In this document: positions 41,461 through 55,300 of the stretch, piece by piece
Layout: every line of letters starts with the position of its first letter
How positions within the stretch are numbered: position 1 is the first letter of the stretch
Assembly: GCA_018105865.1 (NCBI GenBank)
Contig: CM030832.1
Coordinates: 12,730,419-12,794,418 of the forward strand
DNA length: 64,000 bases
From: Metaphire vulgaris
Lineage: Eukaryota; Annelida; Clitellata; Crassiclitellata; Megascolecidae
Direction of reading: 5' to 3'
Notes under the pieces: generated by a model
Seen by the model: only the letters and a program-made list of their open reading frames with translations
Databases searched by the model: none
What the model was told of the DNA's origin: nothing
Translations under genes and position numbers: made by a program

Positions 41461-42810
41461 TAAGGCAGGGGCTTCTATCCCTATTTAAGGCGGGCGCAGC
41501 TGCGCCGGGAAAAAATGGGGAGGGGGAATATTTTGCTACTAATCTGAACTGAACCGAGACTGATACTGATTCAAAATAACACTGACCATGACGTAATCAA
41601 TGATAGCTGTCTAACACAAAGGATAAAAAGCTGAATATAATACTAAATTGACAAGGGAGCAAATTATCAGGGGAGTTTGTAATTTGGAGGGAGGGGGGAA
41701 TTGAGCCCGGCTGCAAGGGGGATAGAAGCCGCTGAGTATAGGTACAAAATTATCGCAATAAAAATTGGCAAGTCTAGGAACTTTTAAGCATCAATATGCA
41801 ACCATGAATCTGTGAAGAGATGTTGCTGTCTGGTGCTTAACTTAACTCTTCATCTTGCCAACAATTGTTTGAGTACTTTTCCATGCAGAACACTACTGCA
41901 TACTATGACATTTTGTTTTAGTCATTAATTCATTTATCCATTAATTCTTATTTCAAATATGCATATTATGAACTTTAATTTTTCACAACTTAAGCAGGCC
42001 ACATGTTAGTCACTATTCTCAGCTAAAGACTCCTTAAAATGATTAATTCCTTCTAGAATCTAGATACACTATAAATTAATTGAAATGAAGATAAAGTCAC
42101 ATGCAAGAAACATAAGAACAAAGAATTAAGAAAAAGGTAAAGTCCTTGTAGCAAATGTAATTCTAAGATTTATGAAATTGAGCCAAAAATCTCATTACTA
42201 AAAATTCTCAAACTTTCAGAAAAATTTCACAAAATTTGTAGTAATTTTCTAGGAGAGAGTGATCACAAAATTGCAAAGAAAACAGATTTACATATTGCAA
42301 TGTTCAAACAGCATACTGTTTTTTTACTTCTGAGCAAATATTTATTTCCAAACTAAATCAATACCAAAGCAGAAGTACAGATGTTGCCAAAACAACTCCA
42401 CATCATAGACAATTAAAATTGCACTGCTGCTATAGGCCTTGTAACAGTGTGCAGCTATCCATTAATTCAGCAAAACTTTTCCAAAACAAAAGAACAGTTG
42501 GTCAAACAAATCTACACTGTAACTACAAATAGACTACAGAATGCCAACATCACAATCATGATGATTATACTTAATCAATAGCAGTCATCTATATTATTCT
42601 CTTCTTGTTCAAAAACAAATACGTATATTAATATATTTATGTGCATAAAATATTAAATTAAAAGCACAAACTATCCAAATGACTAAGTAAAATCTTCATT
42701 CACCTCTACTTTTAGACTGAATTATTATCTGCTAAATTTACTGATATTTAACTTACAGTGATATACAGTTTTTGAATCTGAGGTTAACAAGAAATGTTCT
42801 GAAGCTTCAC
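41461..42810. other. Intergenic, no gene seen
   Basis: AT-rich sequence between the TMEM80-like and SMARCAD1 genes; no exon or element recognised. Confidence 0.4.
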
Positions 42811-42816
42811 TTTATT
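42811..42816 (-). terminator. Candidate polyadenylation signal for SMARCAD1
   Basis: TTTATT on the plus strand (AATAAA on the minus), about 440 bp after the stop codon; a second TTTATT follows 8 bp away. Confidence 0.4.
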
Positions 42817-43257
42817 ACTTTATTCTCATAAGTAAAATGCCATAAGGCATTCACGATAAACAAACACGGTGACCATGACTTCTAATCAGTTAGCAACATG
42901 CATAAAATCTTGTTGTTAAAAGCACATCCATAAGGACCAATGTGTAATAGCTGCTGAAATTTTACTAAAATAATACAACTATTTCCCATAAAGACAGGTG
43001 GTGATAATAGCCATGCGCTCAAAAGCAATTTTTAAAAGGCAGCCCGAAGATTCTGAATAAGTATTCATGTTAAGATCTGATAACCGAAAATCACAAAAAT
43101 GTATATCCAACAGAAATTCCCTAAACGAACTGAACAAAGTCCAAATGCTAATACTAAGTGCAGTCCCAACTATAAACAAACACAGCTCTGTACTACAATC
43201 ACCAAGATCAACGATGCTAGTGCACAAAAGAATGTGTCATAAATGTCACACATAGCA

Positions 43258-43331
43258 CTAATCTTGTTCTTTCATCAGCAGTGCTTCACTAAGCAAAGAT
43301 GCAACATCGTTGGATTCTTCATCGTCATCAT
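43258..43331 (-). CDS. SMARCAD1: SMARCAD1 coding exon 22 and stop
   Basis: Acceptor acgtcttcag; [20 protein letters not shown] then EQD and TAG (43260-43258). Acidic-then-LL tail like the human C-terminus. Confidence 0.88.
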
Positions 43332-46300
43332 CTGAAGACGTAAATGCCACAAAGATACAGTTACAGCTTGGAAGAGTATTTCTTGTACAGCACGATGACA
43401 CATACAAAAGCCATTTATTCGACATAGATTACTAATAGATTATTAAAAAAGTAGACATACAGTTGATCAACAACATACATCCACTAGCACATTCAATAAG
43501 ATGTACAGGTATCATTCTTAAAACTGGAGAATTTAAATAGATCAATTCACAAGGTTTCAGATAACCATGTCTTCAATATAGACCAGTTGTTCTCAAACTG
43601 GGTGGGGTCTGCAGTCCCATAGGAGACCGTCAAGGGATTACTTTCTCAAGATATCTCACCAACACAAAACACATTGATGACTCTGAGAGTGCTGATTCCA
43701 TTTGAATTTAAATTCAATGACTAAGATTTGGATTTGCAATTTTCTTATTAAATAATTGATTGACAAAACAAGTAGCCTATGTGTTAATTTAAAATTCAAA
43801 TTTTAAAGGGTCTGCGAGTCATAAAAAAAAATTTTTAAGGGATCACCATGCAAGAAATCCTAAAAAGTGTGAGAACCTCTGATATAAACACAGGTGCTGA
43901 CTGCTATTGAAAGGTCACACATAACTATAAATTTAGGCTATGAGAAACCGAATACAATAATCTCAGTGAAAACAACTGTAATTATATTTACATTGAAGCT
44001 GTAATGAATAAATTCAAGGTATTTGTAGTTAACCTTTAATGCCAGTGACATCCCTTTCCAGTCTTAGTTTTGCCTGCGCACAGCGAAGCATTGCCTCTTC
44101 GATGGTATTCTTTGAAACGAGACGGTAGATCGTTACATCTCTGAAAAGTTGCATTTGATAACTTGAAAAAAATAGAACTTCAAACAGCCCATTTATATGA
44201 AAACAGTAATTAAAGTAACTGTATAGCAAACATGCAGGATACACGTGCAACAGGTCAGCTACATATGAAAATTGAATTTCACATAATAATTATTTAAATG
44301 AACAACAGGGCAAGGGTCTGGCACATACAATTGCAGTTCTGTTCAGTATTTACAGGAAAAGTAGCATAGAGCAGAAGATAAAAAGCATCTGTATCTGGGA
44401 ACAAATTAAACCTTGCAACTAGCATGATTTTAAGTAACTGCACCACTTTCGCAGATACCAAACGTTTGCTTGTATGTCTACAACAGAATGTTGTACATTT
44501 TAAACACACTCCAGTATTAACCCGTTCCCGGGCAACACCGTCTTAAGACGGCGCCAGAAAATCATATTCAGACGGGTAAAGCCGTTTATAAACGTTGCTC
44601 ACGGCGCGCCACATAAGGATGCGTGTACTCCGGACATTGAAGTTTTAAACCGCAAAAAAGCGACTATTCGATTTATTTACTAGCCATTTGATAGATGGCA
44701 GCACTTTCTTCGCTGTTGTTGACTATAATATAAGCCAGAAAACTTGCAGAAGATCGTCCAACTTGCCGTTGATTTTGCACTGAAATGCCTCGAAAAAGAC
44801 TCAAGTCTGGAGTTTGAAAAATCATAACTCTGCCAATTTTGGCCCGATCTTCAAAATTTTTGCACCATTCTGTTCCAATTAAATTTTTGCATTATTCTGT
44901 TCCTAACCCTTTACAATGTTCTCGCTCACAGTTTGGGGTCACCGCTGAAATTTTTTTGCTATTGGGCTTTGAAATTCTTTGAGGGGAGGGTTCGATTTTC
45001 GGCTGTAGAGTGGACCTACCCCCAAAATTTTCTTTTTGGCACGCATGGTTGAAAGAGCAATAAAAATGCTAAACAACGGTGCAAACCCCATCTTTCTAGC
45101 TTCTATACAGCCTGAAATATACGGAGTTGTTAGGTTTTTCAGATTGAAAATCTGTTCGCAAAATTGTCATTTCTTGAGCAATGAGTAATATTGTTTTGAA
45201 AAAGCATAACTGCTCCAAATTTTGTCCAATCTTCAAAATTTTTGCATTATTCTGTTCCAATTACACCCCTTTACAATGTTCTCGCTCACAGTTTGGGGTT
45301 ACATGGAAAATTTTTTGCTATTGGGCTTGGAACAAAATTTGACCAAAATGTTGTGGAGGGTCCTATTTTGGGCTGTAGGGTGGACCCTACCCCCCAAAAT
45401 TTTCTTCTTTGGCACGCATGGTTCGAAAGAGCAATAAAAATGCTAAACAACGGTGCAAACCCCATCTTTCTAGCTTCTATACAGCCTGAAATATATGGAG
45501 TTGTTCGGTTTTTCAGATTGAAAATCTGTTCGCAAAATTGTCATTTCTTCGAGCAATGAGTAATATTGTTTGAAAAAGCATAACTGCTCCAAATTTTGTC
45601 CAATCTTCAAAATTTTTGCATTATTCTGTTCCAATTACACCCCTTTACAATGTTCTCGCTCACAGTTTGGGGGTTACCGCGGAAAATTTTTTGCTATTGA
45701 GCTTGGAACAAAATTTGACCAAAATGTTGGGGAGGGTCCTATTTTGAGCTGTAGGGTGGACCCTACCCCAAAATTTTCTTCTTTGGCACGGATGGTTCGA
45801 AAGAGCAATAAAAATGCTAAACAACGGTGCAAACCGCATCTTTATAGCTTCTATATAGCCTGAAGTTTACACACAAGTTTGTAACATGAGTACATGTAAC
45901 ATAAGTACATGTAACATAAGTACATGTAACATAAGTACATGAACATACAAGTTTAAAACTTGTATGTTCACATTTTCACATGAACGCCTTTTCCTCAAAT
46001 TAAATACCCCGATTGGGGACGACTTGAAAAAATTAAATCCCCCTGCAACGGGTTAATGAGCTAAAGCATAATTTGAATAATCTGAGTTTTGGTTGACTGA
46101 ACTATAAGAAAAGTTTTCCTTAATGGCAAAAGATTATTATATACAATCTCATTAGCTTGGTCACAGGTCACAGCATTTGATATTTTATTGCACACCAAAA
46201 CGAAATGTTAAAACGAAATGGCTGCCAACCTGCATTGGCCAAGACGATGGCATCTGTCTTCAGCCTGTTTGTCATTGTATGGATTGAAGTCAATGTCATG

Positions 46301-49300
46301 CAGAATGACAACATTTGCAGCAGTCAAATTAATTCCTAACCCTCCAGCTTTGGTCGATAGTAGAAATACAAATATATCGGGATTGCTGTTGAATTCATCA
46401 ATCATTTCTTGACTGTGAAAGCAGAAATATAAGAAAATGAAAATATTGCACAGTCTGTTAAATAAATAAATAATCTGTTAAACTTTATGCAACAATCATA
46501 AAAAGACAAACTCATTTGAAAGTATAGTCTTTACAAACTTCCTGCAAAATCTATATAGAATTCTGAAGTGACCAAATGCACTCAACAAAATCAAACCATA
46601 ACACGTTTGCATATTTAATCTTCAAACTCAACAACATTCAATATGAAATATAGGACAAAAGATTTGCAAATCCTACTAATGAATTAAAAGTAGACGCACC
46701 ACAGTATATTACTAAAACATAACATTCTAACCAACACGACAAAATATGCATACACTAACAATCATAAATGATTCACTATCAACTTTTAAAGGACAGAAGT
46801 GGGCCAACTTTTAGATGAATTGATTTTAAATTATGGCAAAGGTTGCTTCAGGTGTTCAAAATCTAAAGGATAAATGAGAGTTAGCTCCTTCCATTATTCA
46901 CAACATCAGGTGAACGTGAGTGATTTCCAGCACTTTCCTAACCGTCTTTCATGTCACCGAGCAAGCATCCAATGTATTTGTTCACAGCTTGGGCACAGAG
47001 AGCCAAAAAGTTTCTGTAAAGGTTCAAGTTTAAACCCTGGACCTCATGACTCACCAGCATGTGGTTAGTCATGAGGTCCAGAGTCCACGAGGTCCAGACT
47101 TACCATGTCAAATTGATTTCAAATGCCAAATGCATAAATACAACTACAATAAATTATGCTACAGAACTCCACAGAATAATACATCAAAAGAATGATGCCG
47201 TTAACACAGACCTCACTTTTAAATTAATAAGCTTTATCCAACAACTAACCGCTCAGCAACTGGAGTGGATCCATCAAGACGAAGGAATTGGTGATCACGA
47301 GATTTCATGAAGAATTCTATGACATCAAGCATCATGGTGAACTGACTGAACAGCAATATACGATCGCCCTGAGCAGAAATCAATCATTGAAAACAATCAA
47401 ATAACAAAATCCATCACGTAAAATCTAGTGGTTATCACTGCCAATCACAAAAGTTTCTTCCTTCTAAAATGTAAAGGAAATAAAATAACTATAAATTTGA
47501 AAAATTCTTACCTTGCTCTTAAGGTTTGGCAATAATTCGTCAAGATATCTAAATTTTCCCGAGTCATTAATCTCATCTTCACCTAAGCAAAATGGCTGCA
47601 AACTCTACAAAGGAAAATACAAATGTAAGACTGCCACAACCGAGACAGTGAAATGACATTCATAAAGCAATCAAGCATTATAAGATCCAAACTGCTTTCA
47701 AAAGTAGCAACAGTTCAACTGTATCTTTCAAGTAAGACACTTTTATGATATAAAAAAATCAAATTATAATATCTTAAACTCAGTCAAATATCTGAGAAAA
47801 ATAGCTTTTAAACTTTAAGTTTGATCGCAATAAATTCATGTATACTCCACAGTCATATAAGAATAGATAAAATCGCCAATTGCTAAACAAAAGACTTGCC
47901 TGGTACGTTTCACAAAGACGATGCAACTCAAAATCAGACATGACTTGCATGTCTTCAAAAACATAATCAACATTCGCAGCTTTGTGCGTCGGTTCCTGGC
48001 AATGAAATAAAAAAACAGATGCAGTCCGATCTCTAAGTAGCATGCGGGACAAACAAATTACTAACTGAAACTAAAGTTTCATTGCACAAGCAGATCTACT
48101 CTACTCAAGTATACCTGAAGCATCAGTTTGGCCATCTGACGGAGGCGGTCATCACCAAAGTGTCGTCGGTGAAGCAGCTGGTGATTGGCTGCTTTTCGTA
48201 GTTGCATCATCATGGACGACCCTGACTGACCCTTAATAGAAGCGTCTTTGTTGGCAGACACATCGCGGACAAACTGAGTCCTGAGCTCATCATACAGCTC
48301 CTGTTGCTCAAAGGCCATCGGTACACGCATTGTCGATTCTGTCTTACCCGGCAGCTGCTGTAAAACCTTAAGACAGCAAGCAGCCACTTGAAACTGAACC
48401 AAACAACTGAACAATTACACACTTTAACCAATAACTTTATTTCACATTATTTTAACAAGTATTTATTATAAGTTGGCGGGAAGTTAGCGGAGTGGTAACA
48501 AAGTTGGATGATGGAGTCAGGAGGTCGCGGGTTCAAGTCCCGCAGGAGTCCTAAAGGTCGACTCAGCCTTTTTCGTGGTGGTGAAATGAGTAGCAATGGC
48601 AACATTGCGAAGGTAACCATAGGATCGGCGGAATGACTGGCCACTGTCCGCTGATGAATGGCTCAGCCACCTATGGGCTGATGGTCATGAAACCGGAGAT
48701 CAGCACCGGCACCAACGGGCACAGAGCCTACAGATGAACTTTACTTTATTTATTATAATTAAAAATTATTATAAAAATAAAGTGATTAATGAATGCACAA
48801 AAATTGCATTAAGCAGAGCAGCAACTTTCCAAGTGCCAACAACTTTCTCGTTTTCAACAATATGCCCGAAAAGTGAAAAATTTCCCCAACAAATGAGAAA
48901 ATTCCAAACAACCACGTTATCAAACAACTGAAAATATTGCAGCAGAGAACCACAAAATGCTCATCATACCTCACTCTTCAGTCGTCTGAGGAAGAATGGT
49001 TTTAAAATCTGTTTGGCATGTTCAACTGTTTCTCTTTCATAGCTTCCTCTCGAGTCATTACTATATGTTGCTGTACCTTTTGACTGAAGACATATTAAGA
49101 CACACCAACAGTAGATAAACTAGTAGAGTTTTAAAGCAATACCTAAAAACCACAAATCTAACATAATTATGAAATTTCGCCAATAGCTGCAAGGGGTAGT
49201 AAAAAGAGCAAGCACTTTTAGTGCATACATGCTGCCAAGACCAAACAAATGTGCCATCTTTTGACGACCATAAATTCAAATATAAAACTATCAGGGCTAT

Positions 49301-49350
<50 letters not shown>

Positions 49351-52300
49351 ACAACAACAACATTGATTAAACACTCTTTTGAGAATTCAGACTTTTATTG
49401 CATTGTGAACTTCAGCACTTTGTCAACTACTGATGCTGCTTGACCTGTGTATTTTCATATTATTATTACGAACATTTCTATAGCGCAAATAATCGCAAAG
49501 CAGCAAATGCGCTCATGTCAGTTGCGAACCAGATCAATCAAACAAGAATGTCTTCAGTTGACATAAGACTCTGTTGACTGAAGTAAGACAAATCAATAAA
49601 TAAACCACAAATTGGATGATGATATTAACCTGACTTTCAAAAGATTTAACACAAAACATCAGAATAACATAATTTCTTACACCGGCAAAAATTTTCTTAA
49701 AATTTTCTGTTTTATTGATGAACATTTCTGGCATAACAAATGACAGCAGAGACATCAGCTCAACAAGATTGTTTTGAAGTGGAGTACCAGTGAGCAGCAG
49801 ACGTCGCTCGGCCTGTCACAACAACAACCACCTCAATCAACTACTGTAATTATAACAGCAGGTTGTATTACAGCTTTCACATACAGTAACTTTCAACTGC
49901 AACAGATAAGTTAGTAGCTTTCTAACAATGCTGATATAAACAGAGATGAACTATTCTTACAAATCTGAAAAGCTAATATCAAATGACCACTACCGCTTGC
50001 CATTACCTGTATTTTCAAAAGACTCTGATAACGGATAGAAGTCATGTTTTTCAACATATGACCCTCGTCAAAGACAGCGTAATGATAGCGAAGCTTTTTA
50101 AAAAGAACTCGATCTTCTGAACTTCCGGATGCCATGTTGTACCTTCATATACAACAAAGATTTCAAAATTAGGTTCAAATATTACAAGAATTTATGACAG
50201 TATGGCTGTGAACTGCATAACCTATTCAAATATCTGTCAAAGTGAACGACACCCACGTAGTTACAACAACGTTAAATTCCTCCATTTCCCCTTCGAAGAC
50301 AAGGTTGCGAATTTCACGTCTTTCTTCTTGATTGCCATAATAAAGTAGAACTTTCAAGGCAGGACACCAGGTCTTCAGTTCACGCAACCAATTATCTAAG
50401 AAAATGCAACAGCAAGACGTGCAACAAATAGGACTGAAATTAAAGCATTGCTATCATCCAAAATTTAAATGGTCACCGACTGAGCATAATGGGTACTCAA
50501 AACTAGTGACTCTGAAGCTACCAAAACCATAATTGGCTACTAACCAATAAAATTCATTCACTGAAACCCTACAGATGTATGCAAAATTAAGAGAAACAAT
50601 ATCTTTCTGTTAGAATATAAAAATTAATAGATCATTTTATAATTTAGCTATCAAAACTTTATAATTAAGATCACAACTTAAAGACAAATGAATACTTTGT
50701 TTATTTCAACACACCTTAAAACCAAACTGGACCAAATAAAGAATACAGATGAAAAGAGTAAATAGTTAAAACCCCAAATTGCAAATACAGACCAATCGTG
50801 GATGAAGGACAAATGATTAAATGAGGTCCCAAGTCATTCTCTTCCAGCAAATGAGCAAAGAAAGCGATTGTCTGAATTGTCTTTCCTAAACCCTGCACAT
50901 AAAAACAGTGAACTGCTTAATTTAAAGAATGCCACAAGCAAAGTTGAATAAACAAAGAATACATATGTCAATAATATTTAAACAAAATATTACAAGAAAT
51001 TCTCAGGCACTAGAAGATTTCACATAAAATCAAAACCGTCAGAAGTTAAGAAAGACTTCAATTCTTGAAAATTTCAACAATTCAAAATTTCAGAACTCGT
51101 TCAATACTTATAAATGCTTTCACAGATACCCAGACTAATGCCCATTTTTTCAAGACTTTCCCTCTTGTTACGTTTCACTTCTAATTAATGGATACCAACA
51201 GGCCATACGAAGCCTTTTACCATGATTCTGTATGAAATCAAATTGAATTTAAGGCATATAACAGTTTATATAACAGTTTCCAATGGTGCAAATAAGAGAT
51301 AAATTTTCGTAACTATGTGTTTCTTTGATTTGATATTTGTAATCTAAACTACTCAACACTACACCAATAAATATTTAAGAGTAGATATCTGCAATAAAAC
51401 AAATGTGATAAAACACATTAAAACAGGAACCAAGCTCACCATTTCATCACCAAGAATCCCATTGATATTTTGAGAATGCATGAGAATCAACCAGTTGAGA
51501 CCCACTAACTGATATGGAGCAAGTTTCATCCTAAGCATTGCATCAGATTTCATTAAATGAACACTAACACATTAAAATGAAAAGACTTCACCATTTTACT
51601 GCACAAATTAATTATTGTTTTTAAATTACAGTCATGGTTACTGAATGGATAAGCAACAACTGCAAAATCGCAGAAGTATAGGCATATTTTATAGTTTGTA
51701 ACAAGTAACAAAAAGGCCACAGTAAAAGAAACACTACGAAAGTTTGCAGAAAACAAATATAAGAAGCAAAGGGCATCAATCTGCCTTGCAACACAAAGAA
51801 AATAAATAAATCGCAATTTCATACTCAGAAGACAAAAGACCCGGCTGCTTAACGATATAACCAAGGTCATTATCATCTTCTTCCATCATGGTTTTTCCAG
51901 CAAGATCAGCAACAAAGTTCCCTAATTCCACAGATATTCTCTGACATTTTTCCATCAAAGCACGGACGCTGTTTCGGAGTTTAATAACTTCTTTACACTC
52001 TGTTATCAGGTAATATGGCAAAGTCTTGCTATTCTTCTCAAACTTAGATACCTATAAAAAAACAATCATCCTTCATGGCAGTCAACCATAACAGATATCC
52101 ATAAAAATAGCAGCTATGATGATCCCTCAAAAAACTATGAACTCCTTAAAGTAGCAGTTTTGAAACTTTTTGGTGCCTGTGATTCAAACTAAACAACACA
52201 ATTTTTCAAACACCCATCTACAAAATTTAAAAAAAGAAAAAGAAATGTAGTAAGAAGATACAAGAAAAACATATGTTGGATATCTATAGCAGGTCCATAC

Positions 52301-55300
52301 ATTTCTCTGCAGATTTCTAGAATCTAAGAACCACAGTTAGAGAACTACTGCTCTTAAGTAATCATCAATGCCAAGTGCAAATCTATAAAACAAATAAAAA
52401 CATAAAACATACTTGTAACAATGTAATGTATTAAAAATTTGTATTGCACCTCTTCTGAAGAATCACTCAGAAGTGCTCCCACTGCAATTACTGCATATTG
52501 ACAAAGAGAGAAGTTTTTAAGTCGTTTCAAAAAGAGGGCCATAGAATTAGGAGTTGCCATGGGTTGTGGACCAAAGACATGGCCAACCAGGGATAGAGCT
52601 AAGAGGATGGAGTAGCTATGAAAGGTAAGATGGAGTGGCACCAAAATGAGAGAGTGCAACCGCTTTCAACACACGAAACTCAACTCGAGCAGGATAAGGC
52701 AGCCAGTGTAGAACAGACATCATATAATCACTAATGTGATCACGTCTTGTGACACCAGCAATCACCCTGGCTGCCGAACGAAGGACCATCTGGAGTTTAT
52801 CAAGTCACACCGATGGAAGACCAGCAAAAAGTGAACCACAGTAGTCAAGCCTCGAGCAAATAAATAAATGCATGAATCAAAGTAGAAGCGGATGGCATGT
52901 CTAATGTATGTCGAATCACTCTAAGCTGGCGGAGATGATAGAAACAACTTAATATACATGTGTTTAACTCAGAGTCAAGAATTATGCAAAGATCACGGAC
53001 AGAAGATGAGAAAGAGAAGTCAGGGAAGACAGACTGCATAGACAGATGATCAATTTTTAAGAACTGACCTATTTGGCTACTAAGCTATATTCTGAAAACA
53101 AATATTAATTATATCTTGGCTTAATATAATAGAGAATCATAACTCATCGTAAAACGAGTGCAACTAGATACATTTCTATACAGTTTGACTATTGTCAATG
53201 CCACACTGGCACAAATGCTAAAATTATGTGATATTGTGAGGAGTTGACATCAAGAAAAGTGGAATGTATGGCAGTGATAGTGACTAATGATCAACATTTA
53301 AGTGATATTAAGGCCAGCCTAATATTAAGAGTTCTTCATTAAGCTGCTTTGACAGAACTATGTAAAACCACTTACCAAATCGCTAAAATCACGAAACGGT
53401 CTTAATTTTTCGATTAATTCGGCTTTCTTTCGAGAGCATCCGCTGATTGTGGTCAGCTCATCAACGGTTGCATCATTGAAGAAATTTAAAATGGGTTCAT
53501 TTGTGGAATGTGACTCAGTCTATATGGCATAAAAGAAAAACTATTCATTTCTTTCATGCAATCCAGAAACTTTAATATAAAGAAAGACAATTCAAAGACA
53601 GACCAAATTTATCAATAACATTAAAGATCACAGACAGTCAGAAGAAACACTACACATTCGGCTCAGGCAAGGTGTTATCGGATACAATTAAAGCAGAGTA
53701 ATAGAAACAAGTTTATGCTCTGGCACAAGGGTGCAACAAACACTAATCTGGAGAAATGAATCTGTGAGTAGATAAATACAAACAGGGCTTTGAAGAATAA
53801 GCAGAGACAGAGCAACTAGAGTCATTGAAAGCAGAAAAGGTTATACAAAAATGACCAAATGCTTAAAGGTAAAATGTAAGAATTTGACCAACTGAACTGA
53901 ATCTTCAGAAGCAATGAAGCACAAACACCATAAAATCCTTTCCAAACAAGTTTACAGAACTCAACCCGTAGAAATAAGCCAAGTAATTGTGTAAGTATTG
54001 AAATAGAAACAAATAACAGATTTTCAATATTGTATGAAATGGTATTTGGAATGTGCCTTTTGTTCAGCAAACATGAAAAGAGAATTATACAGGCTTGCAT
54101 GAAAAGTATTTCACTGGCCTAATCTTACAAGCAAGAAAACTGGTATAGCATGATCACATAAAAATCATAGAGCTGGTCATAACTTATAAATAAAGCATAA
54201 AAATTAATATAAGAAAAATCAAATTATTTTAAAAGAGTTTAATCCAACTATTTAATAATTATAAAGAATAGGAACTAAAACTCAGTGTATCACAACATAC
54301 AGTGAACAGTTTACATATAACTAGTGCCACACAAAATTTTCAACCATACCTGATTGGAATCCCTACTAATCTCTGCATCATCTTCCGATTCTGACTCATC
54401 TAACACAATCAGTCTAGTTTTCCCTAAAATAGAAGTCCAGTCACTCTCAAATTTGAAAAATCATCTAAAAGCAACTATGAGACAAAGAGAAATAAACCAT
54501 GAAAGAAATTTACTGGTAGGAAAAGAGAAGCAATCTATAAACAATAAGAATATCTTGCTGCTATGATTCTTATAATAACTGCTAATCCCAAGGTAAAAAA
54601 GGTTTCGTCTAGCTTCAAATATGAGCTATGAATTGCTGCTTGTGGAGATATCTGTCAAGACTGCACATAAATAGGCTAAACTAAGTTCACAGCACCAGGT
54701 AGCTTACTGGAAAGGTTTAATGTTGCAAAACTGAAACAGAACTCCATACAATAGCAAGTTACAGATGCTTTAATGCTAAAACCTAATATAAGGTTCCACT
54801 GAATTTTTAGCAGTATTTGATACTTTGGATCAAAATTTTGTTGAAACCAGTCAAGGCTGACAATGTTGCACTTTGTTGGTTCCAGTCATATTTTTCTGAT
54901 CGGCCCTTTATTAGGCTGCAAGGGTATCCTCAATTTGCCTCTAATTTTTGTGCATACCCAAGTGCTCACTTCACAGAACTAAGACATGTCCTGTATAGCT
55001 GATGCTGTAAAGGTTTGAGAGTTTGAAAATGTTTGCTTTAGTCCATGAATAAATTTGAAACTGAAATCCTACTCATTGTTATTCCAAATATATTGTCAAT
55101 TTCTCAGAATTCAAGCGATTCATCAACTTTTATCAATGGCACAAGTCTAAAAACTAGTAATGTAAAAATTCAACAGTTTCATTAGCATGATGTGTCAATG
55201 CATCATCTTGCTGGAATATGAAAAGCTACAGGCAATTCAGTACAGGGCTGCACCAGCAATTTGGATATTAGAACTTGGCAAGACTACATTGTTTTATTGC

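Noticed and set aside
45222..45863. Overlapping plus-strand ORFs with similar sequence, as a small gene family
   Set aside because: They are the tandem 380-bp units of the TTAA-flanked element, read in shifted frames.
48474..48560. A tRNA gene at the start of the plus-strand SINE
   Set aside because: The head continues into a SINE body with target duplications; another copy exists at 24801-25086.
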